A DNA stretch of 8,312 nt from Mariprofundaceae bacterium (GCA_030950975.1 JAUZQL010000222.1:1-8312); one strand, 5' to 3'. Numbered from the stretch's first letter, positions 1-6,636 are shown. Numbers and translations are program-made. Notes: generated from the sequence alone by a model not told the origin.

Positions 1-564
1 TTGAAGCATCGCTGCATCAAGATTACCCCCTTGTTTGGGCATCAAATCCGTCGAAAGTTCACGCAATTGCGATAAAATGGTTTCCACATCGGTGGTTAAG
101 GGCGTAACCACATGGGCTGTCCCTGCAAACACAATCAAGGCTGTTTGCCCATCGTGATGCATCCGCAATAAATCGGTCAATTTTTGTTTGGCACGTTCCA
201 AGCGGCTAGGTTTTATATCTTGCGCATCCATCGATAAGGATAAATCCAAAGCTATCACCAAAGCGGAATCACTTTGATAAATGGGTTGTGGTATTTTTTT
301 CCACACAGGACCTGCCAGTGCAACCGTCAAACACAAACCGACCCATGCCACCATCCACATCGACCATGCACACCCTTTCACACTGGCTGAACCGACTTGT
401 AAATAAGAGAGTAAGGCAGGTGAACATAGTTTTTCCCATGCCCCTGAGCGTTGTTTGCCTTGCTTGATTTGATAGATTAAAAGCAATAAGGGCAATAATG
501 CGAGCCATGCCCAAGGGCGTAAAAAATGGAATGTTCCCGATAATTGTTGAATCATGTCCATCAT
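1..564 (-). CDS. batB: BatB-like VWA-domain membrane protein, 3' end cut off by the window
   Basis: This is the second VWA (von Willebrand factor A) protein of a MoxR/Bat-type operon, and 188 N-terminal residues are visible before the window edge. Two hydrophobic segments (about residues 12-30 and 63-79) should anchor it in the inner membrane with the VWA domain exposed. The domain opens with a metal-site motif, DLSLS (D99, S101, S103), as expected for a MIDAS (metal-ion adhesion site) fold, and continues to about residue 188. The open frame runs unbroken to position 1. The start was chosen at 564 because its ATG overlaps the TGA stop of the upstream VWA gene (ATGA) and a GAGG lies 5 nt upstream; ATGs at 561 and 555 are alternatives. 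The name rests on gene order (second VWA after MoxR, DUF58 and DUF4381). BatB proteins often carry a C-terminal segment or TPR (tetratricopeptide) repeats, which cannot be checked here. The precise function of the family is unsettled. Confidence 0.85.
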   Translation of the reverse strand, partial: MMDMIQQLSGTFHFLRPWAWLALLPLLLLIYQIKQGKQRSGAWEKLCSPALLSYLQVGSASVKGCAWSMWMVAWVGLCLTVALAGPVWKKIPQPIYQSDSALVIALDLSLSMDAQDIKPSRLERAKQKLTDLLRMHHDGQTALIVFAGTAHVVTPLTTDVETILSQLRELSTDLMPKQGGNLDAAMLQ

Positions 565-1541
565 GGTCGCCTCACCACACATAAACTCGCCAAAAACATC
601 GCTAAAGCCAAAGGATACATAAAGAGGGATTGAACAGGGTGGTAGCTTTCTGCTTTGCCTTTGACGGGCTCAAGTTGATTAATCACCGCATACACGTGTT
701 TCAATTCATCGGCATTATGAGCGCGGAAATATTGTCCGCCTGTTTCTTTGGCAATCGATGTCAACATCGCTTCATCCAAATCAGCCGAAGGATTCACTGT
801 ACGTGTACCAAAAAAAGATTGCACCTCAATTGAGGATGCGCCAATGCCAATCGTATGAATCTTTAAGCCGATTTTTTTAGCTAAGGTAACACCTTCTTCT
901 GGCGACAGTGCGCCTGCTGTGTTGACCCCATCGGTCAATAAAACAAGCACCAACTTATTCACGTCTTTGTCATCTTTAAGACGTTTGACTGCCAAAGCAA
1001 TGGCATCACCAATGGCTGTTTTTTTACCTGCCAAACCAATCACCGATTCTTGCAATAGTTGATGGACAGTGGTTCGGTCAAAGGTAAGCGGGGCTTGTAA
1101 ATAAGCTTGTGTTCCAAATAAAATAAGTCCAATTCGATCGCCAACACGTCGTTTAATGAAATCACCTGCGACTTGCTTTGTCATTGTTAGCCTATCGACT
1201 GGTCGACCGTGTTGTTTGAAATCTTGAATGTTCATACTGCCCGATAAATCGACGGCCAACATCACATCACGCCCACTGCGAGATACTTCCACAGCATCCC
1301 CCAACCATTGGGGACGAGCCGCAGCCAATAACAACAATATCCAAGCCAAGGTTGCGATGATTAGCCAACGTTTAGACGCAGGTTTGGTGATTCCTTGGCT
1401 TTGCGCTGCCAATCGTAAATCATCCGCAAAGGGTACATAAATACCTGATTGTGGGGTCGTGTTGATAGGTTTAGCAAAGCGATACACCAACCAAGGCAAA
1501 GGAAGTAAGACAAGCACCCAAGGCATATCAAAATTAAACAT
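561..1541 (-). CDS. batA: BatA-like VWA-domain membrane protein
   Basis: This is a membrane-anchored VWA protein of about 326 residues, close to the usual BatA length. Hydrophobic segments lie at about residues 6-22, 59-75 and 305-322, so the VWA domain between the second and third is expected on one face of the inner membrane. The metal-site residues are all visible: D98-x-S100-x-S102 (DLSGS), T175 in a KKTAIGDAI stretch, and D204 in LLTDG. The family is thought to bind partner proteins through this site and to work with the MoxR ATPase encoded upstream. An in-frame ATG at 1553 exists, but the ATG at 1541 is preferred: a strong GAGGTGG Shine-Dalgarno sits 3 nt before it, while the upstream ATG has no such site. 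The gene then overlaps the DUF4381 gene by 8 nt, and its TGA overlaps the ATG of the next VWA gene. The family call is firm; the cellular role is inferred. Confidence 0.9.
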   Translation of the reverse strand: MFNFDMPWVLVLLPLPWLVYRFAKPINTTPQSGIYVPFADDLRLAAQSQGITKPASKRWLIIATLAWILLLLAAARPQWLGDAVEVSRSGRDVMLAVDLSGSMNIQDFKQHGRPVDRLTMTKQVAGDFIKRRVGDRIGLILFGTQAYLQAPLTFDRTTVHQLLQESVIGLAGKKTAIGDAIALAVKRLKDDKDVNKLVLVLLTDGVNTAGALSPEEGVTLAKKIGLKIHTIGIGASSIEVQSFFGTRTVNPSADLDEAMLTSIAKETGGQYFRAHNADELKHVYAVINQLEPVKGKAESYHPVQSLFMYPLALAMFLASLCVVRRP

Positions 1542-2058
1542 CGACCACCTCATGCAACCACAATTTGCTTAACCTCAATACATCTTGAGCAGCTTGTTGT
1601 GCATGCTCATCCAGCGTTTTCTGATAAACGGCCATGCTTAACAACGCAGCGATACCTTGCGATGAAAAACCTTCTTTGGGGCGTTCTTTGTTCCATTTAC
1701 TATCCAAAAATGCCAACCATTGCGATTGAATCAAACCTTCCACCTGTTCATCTTCAAACACAGTCATGCTCACCCGCCGTAACAAAATAGAAATCGCTGC
1801 AAGCATCGTTAAAGCATCACCTGTTTGCTGAAATTGATGTTCAATGGCTTGAATTTCATCAGCAATCGTACATTTCAAAGCTTGTTTGGATTTTCTTAGA
1901 TGATAACGTTTTTTCAAAGGTCGCCATGCCCAAATCATCAACAAGACAAGCAAACATCCGCATCCCAATAGCAAGTACACACCCCAAGGCAGATGCCACC
2001 AAGCTTCAGGGGCAGGCAGGTGAATATCTTTGAGTTGTTTCAACACATCTTGATTCAT
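1534..2058 (-). CDS. DUF4381 membrane protein of the MoxR/Bat operon
   Basis: This 174-residue protein carries the DUF4381 N-terminal signature: a DIHLP motif at residues 11-15, a short proline- and tryptophan-rich stretch, then a single hydrophobic membrane segment at about residues 25-45. The rest is a charged, mostly helical domain predicted to be cytoplasmic. DUF4381 proteins are found almost entirely between DUF58 and VWA genes in proteobacterial MoxR operons. No enzymatic motif is visible, and the biochemical role is unknown; it may help assemble the VWA proteins in the membrane (inference). The ATG at 2058 overlaps the TGA of the DUF58 gene as ATGA, with GAGAGG about 11 nt upstream. 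A TTG at 2067 could extend the protein by three residues but is less likely. The stop overlaps the start of the BatA-like gene. Confidence 0.85.
   Translation of the reverse strand: MNQDVLKQLKDIHLPAPEAWWHLPWGVYLLLGCGCLLVLLMIWAWRPLKKRYHLRKSKQALKCTIADEIQAIEHQFQQTGDALTMLAAISILLRRVSMTVFEDEQVEGLIQSQWLAFLDSKWNKERPKEGFSSQGIAALLSMAVYQKTLDEHAQQAAQDVLRLSKLWLHEVVDV
1545..1551 (-). promoter_or_regulatory. Ribosome binding site deciding the batA start
   Basis: The minus strand reads GAGGTGG here, 3 nt before the ATG at 1541. It lies inside the last codons of the DUF4381 gene and overlaps the alternative ATG at 1553. This makes the downstream ATG the better start and points to coupled translation of the two genes. 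Confidence 0.6.
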
Positions 2059-2969
2059 AGAGCCCAAAGCCTCTCACGAATAATTTGTGCGACATCATCA
2101 TGCGTTTGTAAATGAATCAAGTGCATACCATATTGCTTTTGCAGGTGTTCGAGCGATTCCATCCGTTGTTGATATTGAGCATGGAGTACCCCTTGCATGG
2201 TCGCATCGGCATAACACATAAAATGCTGTTTGCCATCAAAGACGGGGAATGTGCCAGAAGCAGGAAAGTTCGCTTCAATCGCATCATAAATATGCACCAG
2301 TACCACATCATTGTGGCGTGCCAATACTGCCAAATGCCCCATACTTTCATCATCCAAACCACGAAAATCACTCAATATATACACCAAACTGCCTGTTTGA
2401 CGAATATGGCGTAAACGTTGGGTCATAGCTTGCATACTTGGGGATGTTGAAGCCTCATGTTGTCCTTGCCAAGCCTTGCTCTGACAGCAGCCATGCAACA
2501 ATTTCAACACACCTTTACGACCACGCGTTGGGCGAATCTCTTGATGATCATCATCCGAAAAAAGGTACGCACCCAAACGATCACCATGTGCCACACCATG
2601 CCATGCCAACAATGCCGCTGCCTTGCTTGCAATCACTGATTTTAATGCACCTTGGGTAGCAAAAAACATGGCTTTTCGATAGTCTAAACAGATTAACACA
2701 GGGCGTTCACGTTCTTCCCGAAATATTTTGGTGTGTGTTTTGCCTGTCCGTGCGGTGACTTTCCAATCAATGCTACTTAACTCATCACCTGCTTGGTAAG
2801 CTCGCACTTCTTCAAACTCCATGCCACGCCCACGCAAGCGTGATACATGTCCACCATTGAGCGGTGAACGAATATGTTTGCGACGAATGCCCAATGCCGA
2901 GACTTGTTGCTTCAAAGCAATCAATTGTGACAACGCTAAGGATGTAATCATGGATGATTCTATCGACAT
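2055..2969 (-). CDS. DUF58-domain protein
   Basis: This 304-residue protein has a clear DUF58 core: R56-x-Y58-x-x-G61-D62, then IDW at 67-69, TAR at 72-74 and an acidic/basic EERER run near 85-89. A beta strand (VLICLD, 91-96) follows and begins a VWA-like fold. The canonical DxSxS metal motif is replaced there by D96-Y-R, so metal binding in this domain is doubtful. DUF58 proteins regularly sit directly after moxR and are believed to cooperate with the ATPase; no reaction is established. No membrane segment is evident. The ATG at 2969 overlaps the moxR TAA by one base (TAATG), and an AGGTGG lies about 10 nt upstream. An internal ATG at 2951 lacks a comparable ribosome site. The 3' end overlaps the DUF4381 start by 4 nt. 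Confidence 0.93.
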   Translation of the reverse strand: MSIESSMITSLALSQLIALKQQVSALGIRRKHIRSPLNGGHVSRLRGRGMEFEEVRAYQAGDELSSIDWKVTARTGKTHTKIFREERERPVLICLDYRKAMFFATQGALKSVIASKAAALLAWHGVAHGDRLGAYLFSDDDHQEIRPTRGRKGVLKLLHGCCQSKAWQGQHEASTSPSMQAMTQRLRHIRQTGSLVYILSDFRGLDDESMGHLAVLARHNDVVLVHIYDAIEANFPASGTFPVFDGKQHFMCYADATMQGVLHAQYQQRMESLEHLQKQYGMHLIHLQTHDDVAQIIRERLWAL

Positions 2970-3931
2970 TAAGGCACAGCCACCTGTGCAATCAATTGCT
3001 GAATCACATCATCCGTTGTCAAGCCCATCGCTTCGGCTTCATAATTCAACATCAAACGATGGCGTAACACATCAGGTGCGATACTTTGAATATCTTCAGG
3101 GCTAACAAAATCACGCCCTGCCAACCAAGCATGTGCGCGGGCGCAACGATCCAAAGCAATGGTAGCGCGAGGGCTTGCACCGTATTGAATATGTTGAACC
3201 ACACCGTGTTGAGTATGATTGGCACGCGTTGCCATAATCAAACGAACAATATAATCCTCTAAGGCATCTGCCATGTGTAAATCCAAGACCTCTTGCCTTG
3301 CTTGCATCAACAGCTTTTGCGTTAAAATAGTCGGCACATCATGGACTGTCTCTTGCCCAGCTTCTCGCCGTGATAATTGTAAAATTTTACGTTCCGATTC
3401 CGCATCAGGTGCTTCAATGCTGATATGCAACAAAAAGCGATCCAATTGTGCTTCAGGTAACGGATAAGTACCTTCTTGTTCAATCGGATTTTGTGTTGCC
3501 ATGACCAAAAATAAATCAGGTAAAGGATAGCTTTTTTGTCCAACCGTGATTTGACGTTCTGCCATCGCTTCCAACAACGCCGCTTGAACTTTGGCAGGTG
3601 CGCGATTGATTTCATCAGCCAACAGCAAATGATGAAACAGAGGACCTTGTTGGAAATGAAAGCTACCATCTTGTGGTCGATAAATTTCTAAACCTGTTAA
3701 ATCGGAGGGCAATAAATCAGGCGTAAATTGCACACGATGAAAATCACCTTCAATGCCTTCACTTAACACATGAATGGCACGCGTTTTTGCCAAACCCGGT
3801 GCGCCCTCCACCAATAAATGCCCATCGGCCAGCACTGCAATCAATAAACGATTGGCAAGATGCTGTTGCCCAATGATTTTTTTCTCCATGTGTGCTTGAA
3901 GGGTCTGAAATGCGGAAAAAACGATGGACAT
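2969..3931 (-). CDS. moxR: MoxR-family AAA+ ATPase
   Basis: This 320-residue protein is a complete MoxR-type AAA+ ATPase. It shows Walker A at residues 43-50 (GAPGLAKT), Walker B at 102-107 (LLLADE), sensor 1 in ATQNP (145-149), the arginine-finger region EAQLDRF (R165), and the sensor 2 arginine in GASPRAT (R255). MoxR ATPases are cytoplasmic hexameric remodelling factors; some help insert metals or mature protein complexes together with VWA partners, which here are encoded downstream. The start was set at 3931 because a GGAG lies 5 nt upstream. A TTG at 3970 would add 13 residues but has no support. This is the first gene of the five-gene leftward operon. A candidate promoter lies at 3972-4000. 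The exact client of this MoxR subfamily cannot be told from sequence. Confidence 0.95.
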   Translation of the reverse strand: MSIVFSAFQTLQAHMEKKIIGQQHLANRLLIAVLADGHLLVEGAPGLAKTRAIHVLSEGIEGDFHRVQFTPDLLPSDLTGLEIYRPQDGSFHFQQGPLFHHLLLADEINRAPAKVQAALLEAMAERQITVGQKSYPLPDLFLVMATQNPIEQEGTYPLPEAQLDRFLLHISIEAPDAESERKILQLSRREAGQETVHDVPTILTQKLLMQARQEVLDLHMADALEDYIVRLIMATRANHTQHGVVQHIQYGASPRATIALDRCARAHAWLAGRDFVSPEDIQSIAPDVLRHRLMLNYEAEAMGLTTDDVIQQLIAQVAVP

Positions 3932-3936
3932 GGAAA

Positions 3937-3940
3937 CTCC
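3937..3940 (-). promoter_or_regulatory. Ribosome binding site deciding the moxR start
   Basis: The minus strand reads GGAG here, 5 nt before the ATG at 3931. It decides in favour of that ATG over the upstream in-frame TTG at 3970. Confidence 0.6.
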
Positions 3941-3971
3941 GTTTGAATGAGGTGGAATAGCAATAACCAAA

Positions 3972-4000
3972 GCTATAAGGCTTGCGATATTTTAATTCAA
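3972..4000 (-). promoter_or_regulatory. Candidate promoter for the moxR-bat operon
   Basis: On the minus strand a TTGAAT box (4000-3995) and a TATAGC box (3977-3972) are separated by 17 nt. Each matches the sigma-70 consensus at 4 of 6 bases. Transcription would begin about 33 nt upstream of the moxR ATG. An overlapping alternative (CTGAAA, 16 nt, TAAAAT) sits slightly further upstream. The evidence is motif match and position only. Confidence 0.35.
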
Positions 4001-4031
4001 GGGGGGAATTTTTCAGTTGAACTTTGTGTTT

Positions 4032-4054
4032 TCATGCAAACATTCTGCGCATGA
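4032..4054. repeat. Inverted repeat upstream of the moxR promoter
   Basis: TCATGC (4032-4037) and GCATGA (4049-4054) are perfect inverted copies separated by 11 nt. The repeat lies about 30 nt upstream of the candidate moxR -35 box. No T-run follows on either strand, so it is not a terminator. It could be a binding site for a dimeric regulator, but a 6-bp match may be chance. Confidence 0.25.
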
Positions 4055-4188
4055 TTGATGGCTCTTCTAAAATAGAACATCTGCACCCATCGCCATGCTA
4101 CTGATTCATTGCCAATACAAACACTTGGGAATGGTTGCCTTATTATTATCAAGTTATGAAAGCCTGACCCTAATACTTGCACCATATA

Positions 4189-4217
4189 TTGAACAACTTA
4201 TAAGTGCATGCTAAAAT
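4189..4217 (+). promoter_or_regulatory. Promoter of the yefM-yoeB operon
   Basis: A TTGAAC box (4189-4194) and a TAAAAT box (4212-4217, 5 of 6 consensus) are separated by exactly 17 nt. A TG one base before the -10 box makes it an extended -10 element. Transcription should start near 4224, about 20 nt before the yefM ATG. This rules out the longer in-frame start at 4204. Confidence 0.6.
4196..4211. promoter_or_regulatory. Candidate YefM/YoeB autoregulatory operator
   Basis: A perfect 10-bp palindrome, ACTTATAAGT (4196-4205), is followed directly by a second palindrome, GCATGC (4206-4211). Together they fill the spacer between the -35 and -10 boxes of the toxin-antitoxin promoter. YefM-family antitoxins are known to repress their own promoter by binding short palindromes, and the toxin acts as corepressor. 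The position suits this role, but the E. coli TGTACA core is not present, so the assignment is inference. Confidence 0.4.
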
Positions 4218-4245
4218 TACACGTATGTTAAAAAAAGGAGTGAAT

Positions 4246-4500
4246 ATGAGAGTTGTGTCATTTACTGAAGCAAGAAATGGATTGAATCAGGTCTTGAACC
4301 AAGTTGAAGATGATGCCGACTTTACTGTTATCCATCGTCGTGATCACGCTGATGCAGTGGTGATGGGCTTGGATTATTTCAATAGCATGATGGAGACAAT
4401 TCACCTTTTAGAATCGCCAGAAAATGCCAAGCGTCTCATGGAGAGTATTAAGCAGTATAAAGAGGGCAAGACCAAGGTCAGAGAGCTACTGGATGACTAA
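4246..4500 (+). CDS. yefM: YefM-family antitoxin (Phd/YefM fold)
   Basis: This 84-residue protein matches E. coli YefM in length and order of motifs: an N-terminal S-x-x-EARNGL segment (residues 5-13) for dimerisation and DNA binding, an ITR-like strand, the conserved AVVMGLDYFNSM region (about 35-46), and the ETxxLLxSPENAKRLMESI helix (about 48-66) that leads into the toxin-binding C-terminus. YefM neutralises the YoeB toxin by wrapping it and represses the operon. The start at 4246 has a GGAG 5 nt upstream and lies just after the predicted transcription start; an in-frame ATG at 4204 falls inside the promoter. The stop overlaps the toxin start by 8 nt (ATGACTAA), as is usual for coupled pairs in which antitoxin synthesis comes first. 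This operon is on the opposite strand from all its neighbours. Confidence 0.93.
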   Translation: MRVVSFTEARNGLNQVLNQVEDDADFTVIHRRDHADAVVMGLDYFNSMMETIHLLESPENAKRLMESIKQYKEGKTKVRELLDD

Positions 4501-4753
4501 GCAGCTCGCATGGACAGATAGAGCGCGGGAAGAATATATCTGGTGGCAGGCTCAAGATCGAAAGACACTAAAGCGCATAAACAGCCTCATCAAAGACGTG
4601 AAACGGGATAGCTTTACTGGCATTGGAAAACCTGAGCCGTTAAGAGCGAGCCTGTCAGGTTTTTGGTCAAGACGAATAGACGACACTAATCGCTTAGTTT
4701 ATGCCATTGATGATGATTACATTACGATCATATCTTGTCGTAAGCACTATTAG
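4493..4753 (+). CDS. yoeB: YoeB-family toxin (ribosome-dependent mRNA endonuclease)
   Basis: This 86-residue protein is close to E. coli YoeB (84 residues). The toxin binds the ribosomal A site and cleaves mRNA during translation, which stops growth. The key residues are present: E48 in KPEPL, R67 in NRLVYA, and the terminal H85-Y86 pair, as well as the SGFWSRRI block at 55-62. The toxin therefore looks catalytically intact. The start was set at the ATG at 4493, which overlaps the antitoxin stop. An upstream in-frame ATG at 4424 would lie deep inside yefM and would add residues foreign to the family. No T-rich terminator follows on this strand; the hairpin at 4790-4814 could still slow convergent transcription. 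Confidence 0.94.
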   Translation: MTKQLAWTDRAREEYIWWQAQDRKTLKRINSLIKDVKRDSFTGIGKPEPLRASLSGFWSRRIDDTNRLVYAIDDDYITIISCRKHY

Positions 4754-4778
4754 CTAAGTGATGTTACACACTTTGATG

Positions 4779-4814
4779 AAAAAAACATCATCCCCGAAAT
4801 CTTGTATCGGGGAT
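4779..4814 (-). terminator. Rho-independent terminator of the rsuA transcript
   Basis: ATCCCCGA (4790-4797) and TCGGGGAT (4807-4814) form a perfect 8-bp stem with a 9-nt loop. Read leftward, the stem is followed after 4 nt by seven T (4785-4779). It lies 22 nt after the rsuA stop, so it should end the transcript of the translation gene cluster. On the plus strand no T-run follows, so it is probably one-directional. A weaker alternative stem, TGATG/CATCA (4774-4790), encloses the T-run. Confidence 0.8.
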
Positions 4815-4836
4815 CTATGGTTTGAAACAAAAGACC

Positions 4837-5577
4837 CTATGTTTTCTCAATAATTGTCTTGCCAAGAATCAAATCTAATAAGGTATCAGCTTCAAAGGTT
4901 CGATATTCACCTGCTTGAATATTCAAAGATTGCAAGGAAAGTGCGCCAATATGCGTGCGTTGCAATGAGCTTACATGATTCCCCACTGCTCCAAACATGC
5001 GGCGAACCTGATGATAACGTCCTTCATGCAAAACAATCGTGGCTGTTTTTTCACCTGTAACTGTCAGTTCCGCAGGTAAACATGGCGTATCTTCTGAGTC
5101 CAATATCAGTGTGCCGCTGGCAAATGTTTCAGTTTCATCCCCTTTCAAGGTTTCGGAAAGGGTTACAGTATATGTTTTAGCGATATGATGTTTCGGACTG
5201 GTGATTTTATGGTTCAACTGCCCATCATCGGTCAAAATCAATAAACCTGATGTTTGTTTATCCAAACGTCCAACACTGGAAATAGCAGGTTTACGACCTA
5301 ACCAACGTTCGGGAAAATCACTATAAATCAATCGCCCTTCTTCTTTACGTGAACATACAGAATCCAGCGGCTTATGATAAACAACCGTCAAACCATACGG
5401 ATGATCCAAAGCTTTACCTTCCAACATGACTTCTGATGCCAACACTTTCTGCGAGCCTGATTTCGCTTTTTCACCATTCACCATCACCCAACCAGCACGA
5501 ATCCAATACGCCACATCTTTGCGTGCACCGTATCCCAAATTGGATAATATTTTCTCTAAACGTTCTTTTTTTTGCAT
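4837..5577 (-). CDS. rsuA: 16S rRNA pseudouridine synthase, RsuA family
   Basis: This 246-residue cytoplasmic enzyme should convert a uridine of 16S rRNA (U516 in E. coli) to pseudouridine. An N-terminal S4 RNA-binding domain (about residues 4-50) is followed by the catalytic domain. The signature GRLDKQTSGLLILTDDG carries the catalytic aspartate D106, and the downstream blocks ITSPKHHIAKTY, EGRYHQVRRMF and GNHV fit RsuA well. Length is slightly above the 231 residues of E. coli RsuA. The GRLDxxTxGL signature is shared with RluB/E/F, but the SPKHH and AVGNHV blocks favour RsuA. The start is ambiguous: an ATG at 5577 directly follows an in-frame TTG at 5580, and a GGAG lies 11 nt from the ATG and 8 nt from the TTG. 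The gene begins right after the stop of the rsmC-like gene, and its transcript ends at the hairpin at 4790-4814. Confidence 0.92.
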   Translation of the reverse strand: MQKKERLEKILSNLGYGARKDVAYWIRAGWVMVNGEKAKSGSQKVLASEVMLEGKALDHPYGLTVVYHKPLDSVCSRKEEGRLIYSDFPERWLGRKPAISSVGRLDKQTSGLLILTDDGQLNHKITSPKHHIAKTYTVTLSETLKGDETETFASGTLILDSEDTPCLPAELTVTGEKTATIVLHEGRYHQVRRMFGAVGNHVSSLQRTHIGALSLQSLNIQAGEYRTFEADTLLDLILGKTIIEKT

Positions 5578-5580
5578 CAA

Positions 5581-6636
5581 CTAACGCACTCCATGAATGA
5601 TTTTAAAGCCATTGGCTTCGATAATAATCTGATATTCTCGCAAATGTTGAGACAACACTTGTTCATACGGTAACTGCCGATTCGCAACCATCCATAGTTG
5701 CCCACCGTGTTTTAAACTTTGGCAACCTTTGGCAACAATCGCTTGCCCCAAACTCAGGTCTCGTGTTTGTCCTGCATGAAAAGGAGGATTACATAATACC
5801 CAGTCTAAATGATTGGGTAAGGCATCAATGGTTGCGTCCAAATAATGATCATGACATTGAGCGTGCCACTTTTCAGTGTTTTTCTTGGCACACATCAAGG
5901 CTTGCCACTCAGCATCAACAAGGTGTAAATGTTGTATATCCGCATGGTGTTGCAAAATATGCACCGATAACAAACCATAACCACAACATAAATCCATACC
6001 CTCACCTGAAAGTTTAGGCAGCTGCGATAACAATAACTTGGAACCTGCATCTTCGTGATTCCAACTAAATAAACCTGCTTGAGAATATAAGCCTAAAGCT
6101 TCCACATGTTGCATATTCCCAGCTTGCAAGCATTGATTGGCTAAATCATGATTAAAATGGGGCGTTTTCCGAGCTGAAAATATCCGACATTTGGCTTTCG
6201 ATGTTCCATCCGCATGACCTGCCAAGGATGCCAAAGCATGTTGATAGGATTTTGCACCATGTACATTGGCACATGCCATGATGATGCGTCCACCTTCCGT
6301 CAAGGATTGCATGGCTTTTGCCATGTAATACAGACTTTGTTGTTTGTTTTTATGTGGGAAAAACAAGGCAAGATCACTAAGACCATCAATATCATGTGTA
6401 CTTTCAATTCCCAACACCTTCAGTTTATCACTTTCAGGCTTGAAGTTCTGCTGACACATCACATGGGATGTCAAAGCAGTCAACTGATTTAAAATGGTAT
6501 GTGCTTGAGCATGCCAAACATGCACATTAAGCTGCTTATGACCTTGCTGACAAGCAAGCAAACCTGCTTGATATAATAAATCTATCGCTATATTGGAAGG
6601 CAAACCTACTTTTGGCACGCTTTGCGATAAAAGCAA
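5581..6636 (-). CDS. rsmC: RsmC-like 16S rRNA guanine-N2 methyltransferase
   Basis: This protein of up to 351 residues matches the two-domain layout of RsmC (343 residues in E. coli), which methylates G1207 of 16S rRNA using S-adenosylmethionine. The N-terminal half is a degenerate methyltransferase-like domain. The C-terminal half has SAM-binding motif I at 215-224 (DLCCGYGLLS), an acidic D241 for the ribose, and the catalytic NPPF motif at 283-286, the hallmark of guanine/adenine exocyclic-N methyltransferases, followed by HAG as in RsmC/RlmG. RlmG (23S G1835) is a close relative and cannot be fully excluded. The start is uncertain: no ATG occurs before residue 60. Choices are TTG at 6636, GTG at 6618 and TTG at 6603, none with a good ribosome site. 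The gene overlaps the end of the small upstream gene and abuts rsuA, so it is probably translated by coupling. Confidence 0.85.
   Translation of the reverse strand: MLLSQSVPKVGLPSNIAIDLLYQAGLLACQQGHKQLNVHVWHAQAHTILNQLTALTSHVMCQQNFKPESDKLKVLGIESTHDIDGLSDLALFFPHKNKQQSLYYMAKAMQSLTEGGRIIMACANVHGAKSYQHALASLAGHADGTSKAKCRIFSARKTPHFNHDLANQCLQAGNMQHVEALGLYSQAGLFSWNHEDAGSKLLLSQLPKLSGEGMDLCCGYGLLSVHILQHHADIQHLHLVDAEWQALMCAKKNTEKWHAQCHDHYLDATIDALPNHLDWVLCNPPFHAGQTRDLSLGQAIVAKGCQSLKHGGQLWMVANRQLPYEQVLSQHLREYQIIIEANGFKIIHGVR

Larger units (their letters stand above)
3932..4188. other. Non-coding region between moxR and the toxin-antitoxin operon
   Basis: Between the divergent moxR and yefM starts I see only control-type sequence: the moxR ribosome site and candidate promoter, a run of six G at 4011-4016, and an imperfectly placed inverted repeat at 4032-4054. 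A 62-codon minus-strand open frame at 3997-4185 has no ribosome site that I can see and no recognisable domain, so I do not call it a gene. No terminator, transposon end or integron recombination site is recognisable. Confidence 0.5.

Noticed and set aside
269..514. 81-codon minus-strand open frame in another frame at the left edge
   Set aside because: It is a shadow of the BatB-like gene, whose frame is open from 564 to the window edge and carries a clear VWA domain.
3322..3669. 115-codon minus-strand open frame inside moxR
   Set aside because: It lies wholly within the moxR AAA+ coding region in another frame and has no family features.
3997..4185. 62-codon minus-strand open frame in the moxR-yefM gap
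   Set aside because: It lacks a ribosome site and any recognised domain, overlaps the candidate moxR promoter and inverted repeat, and its composition does not look coding.
4204..4245. Longer yefM start at 4204
   Set aside because: The ATG lies within the promoter spacer, upstream of the predicted transcription start, while the ATG at 4246 has a good ribosome site and fits the family N-terminus.
4774..4790. Second small hairpin TGATG/CATCA around the A-run
   Set aside because: A 5-bp A/T-rich stem is weak and competes with the 8-bp G/C-rich stem at 4790-4814, which explains the site as a terminator.
4754..4836. Possible integron attC site after the toxin-antitoxin cassette
   Set aside because: The hairpin here is short and ends in a T-run on the minus strand, as for a terminator; no attC core sites of the GTTRRRY type are visible at paired positions.
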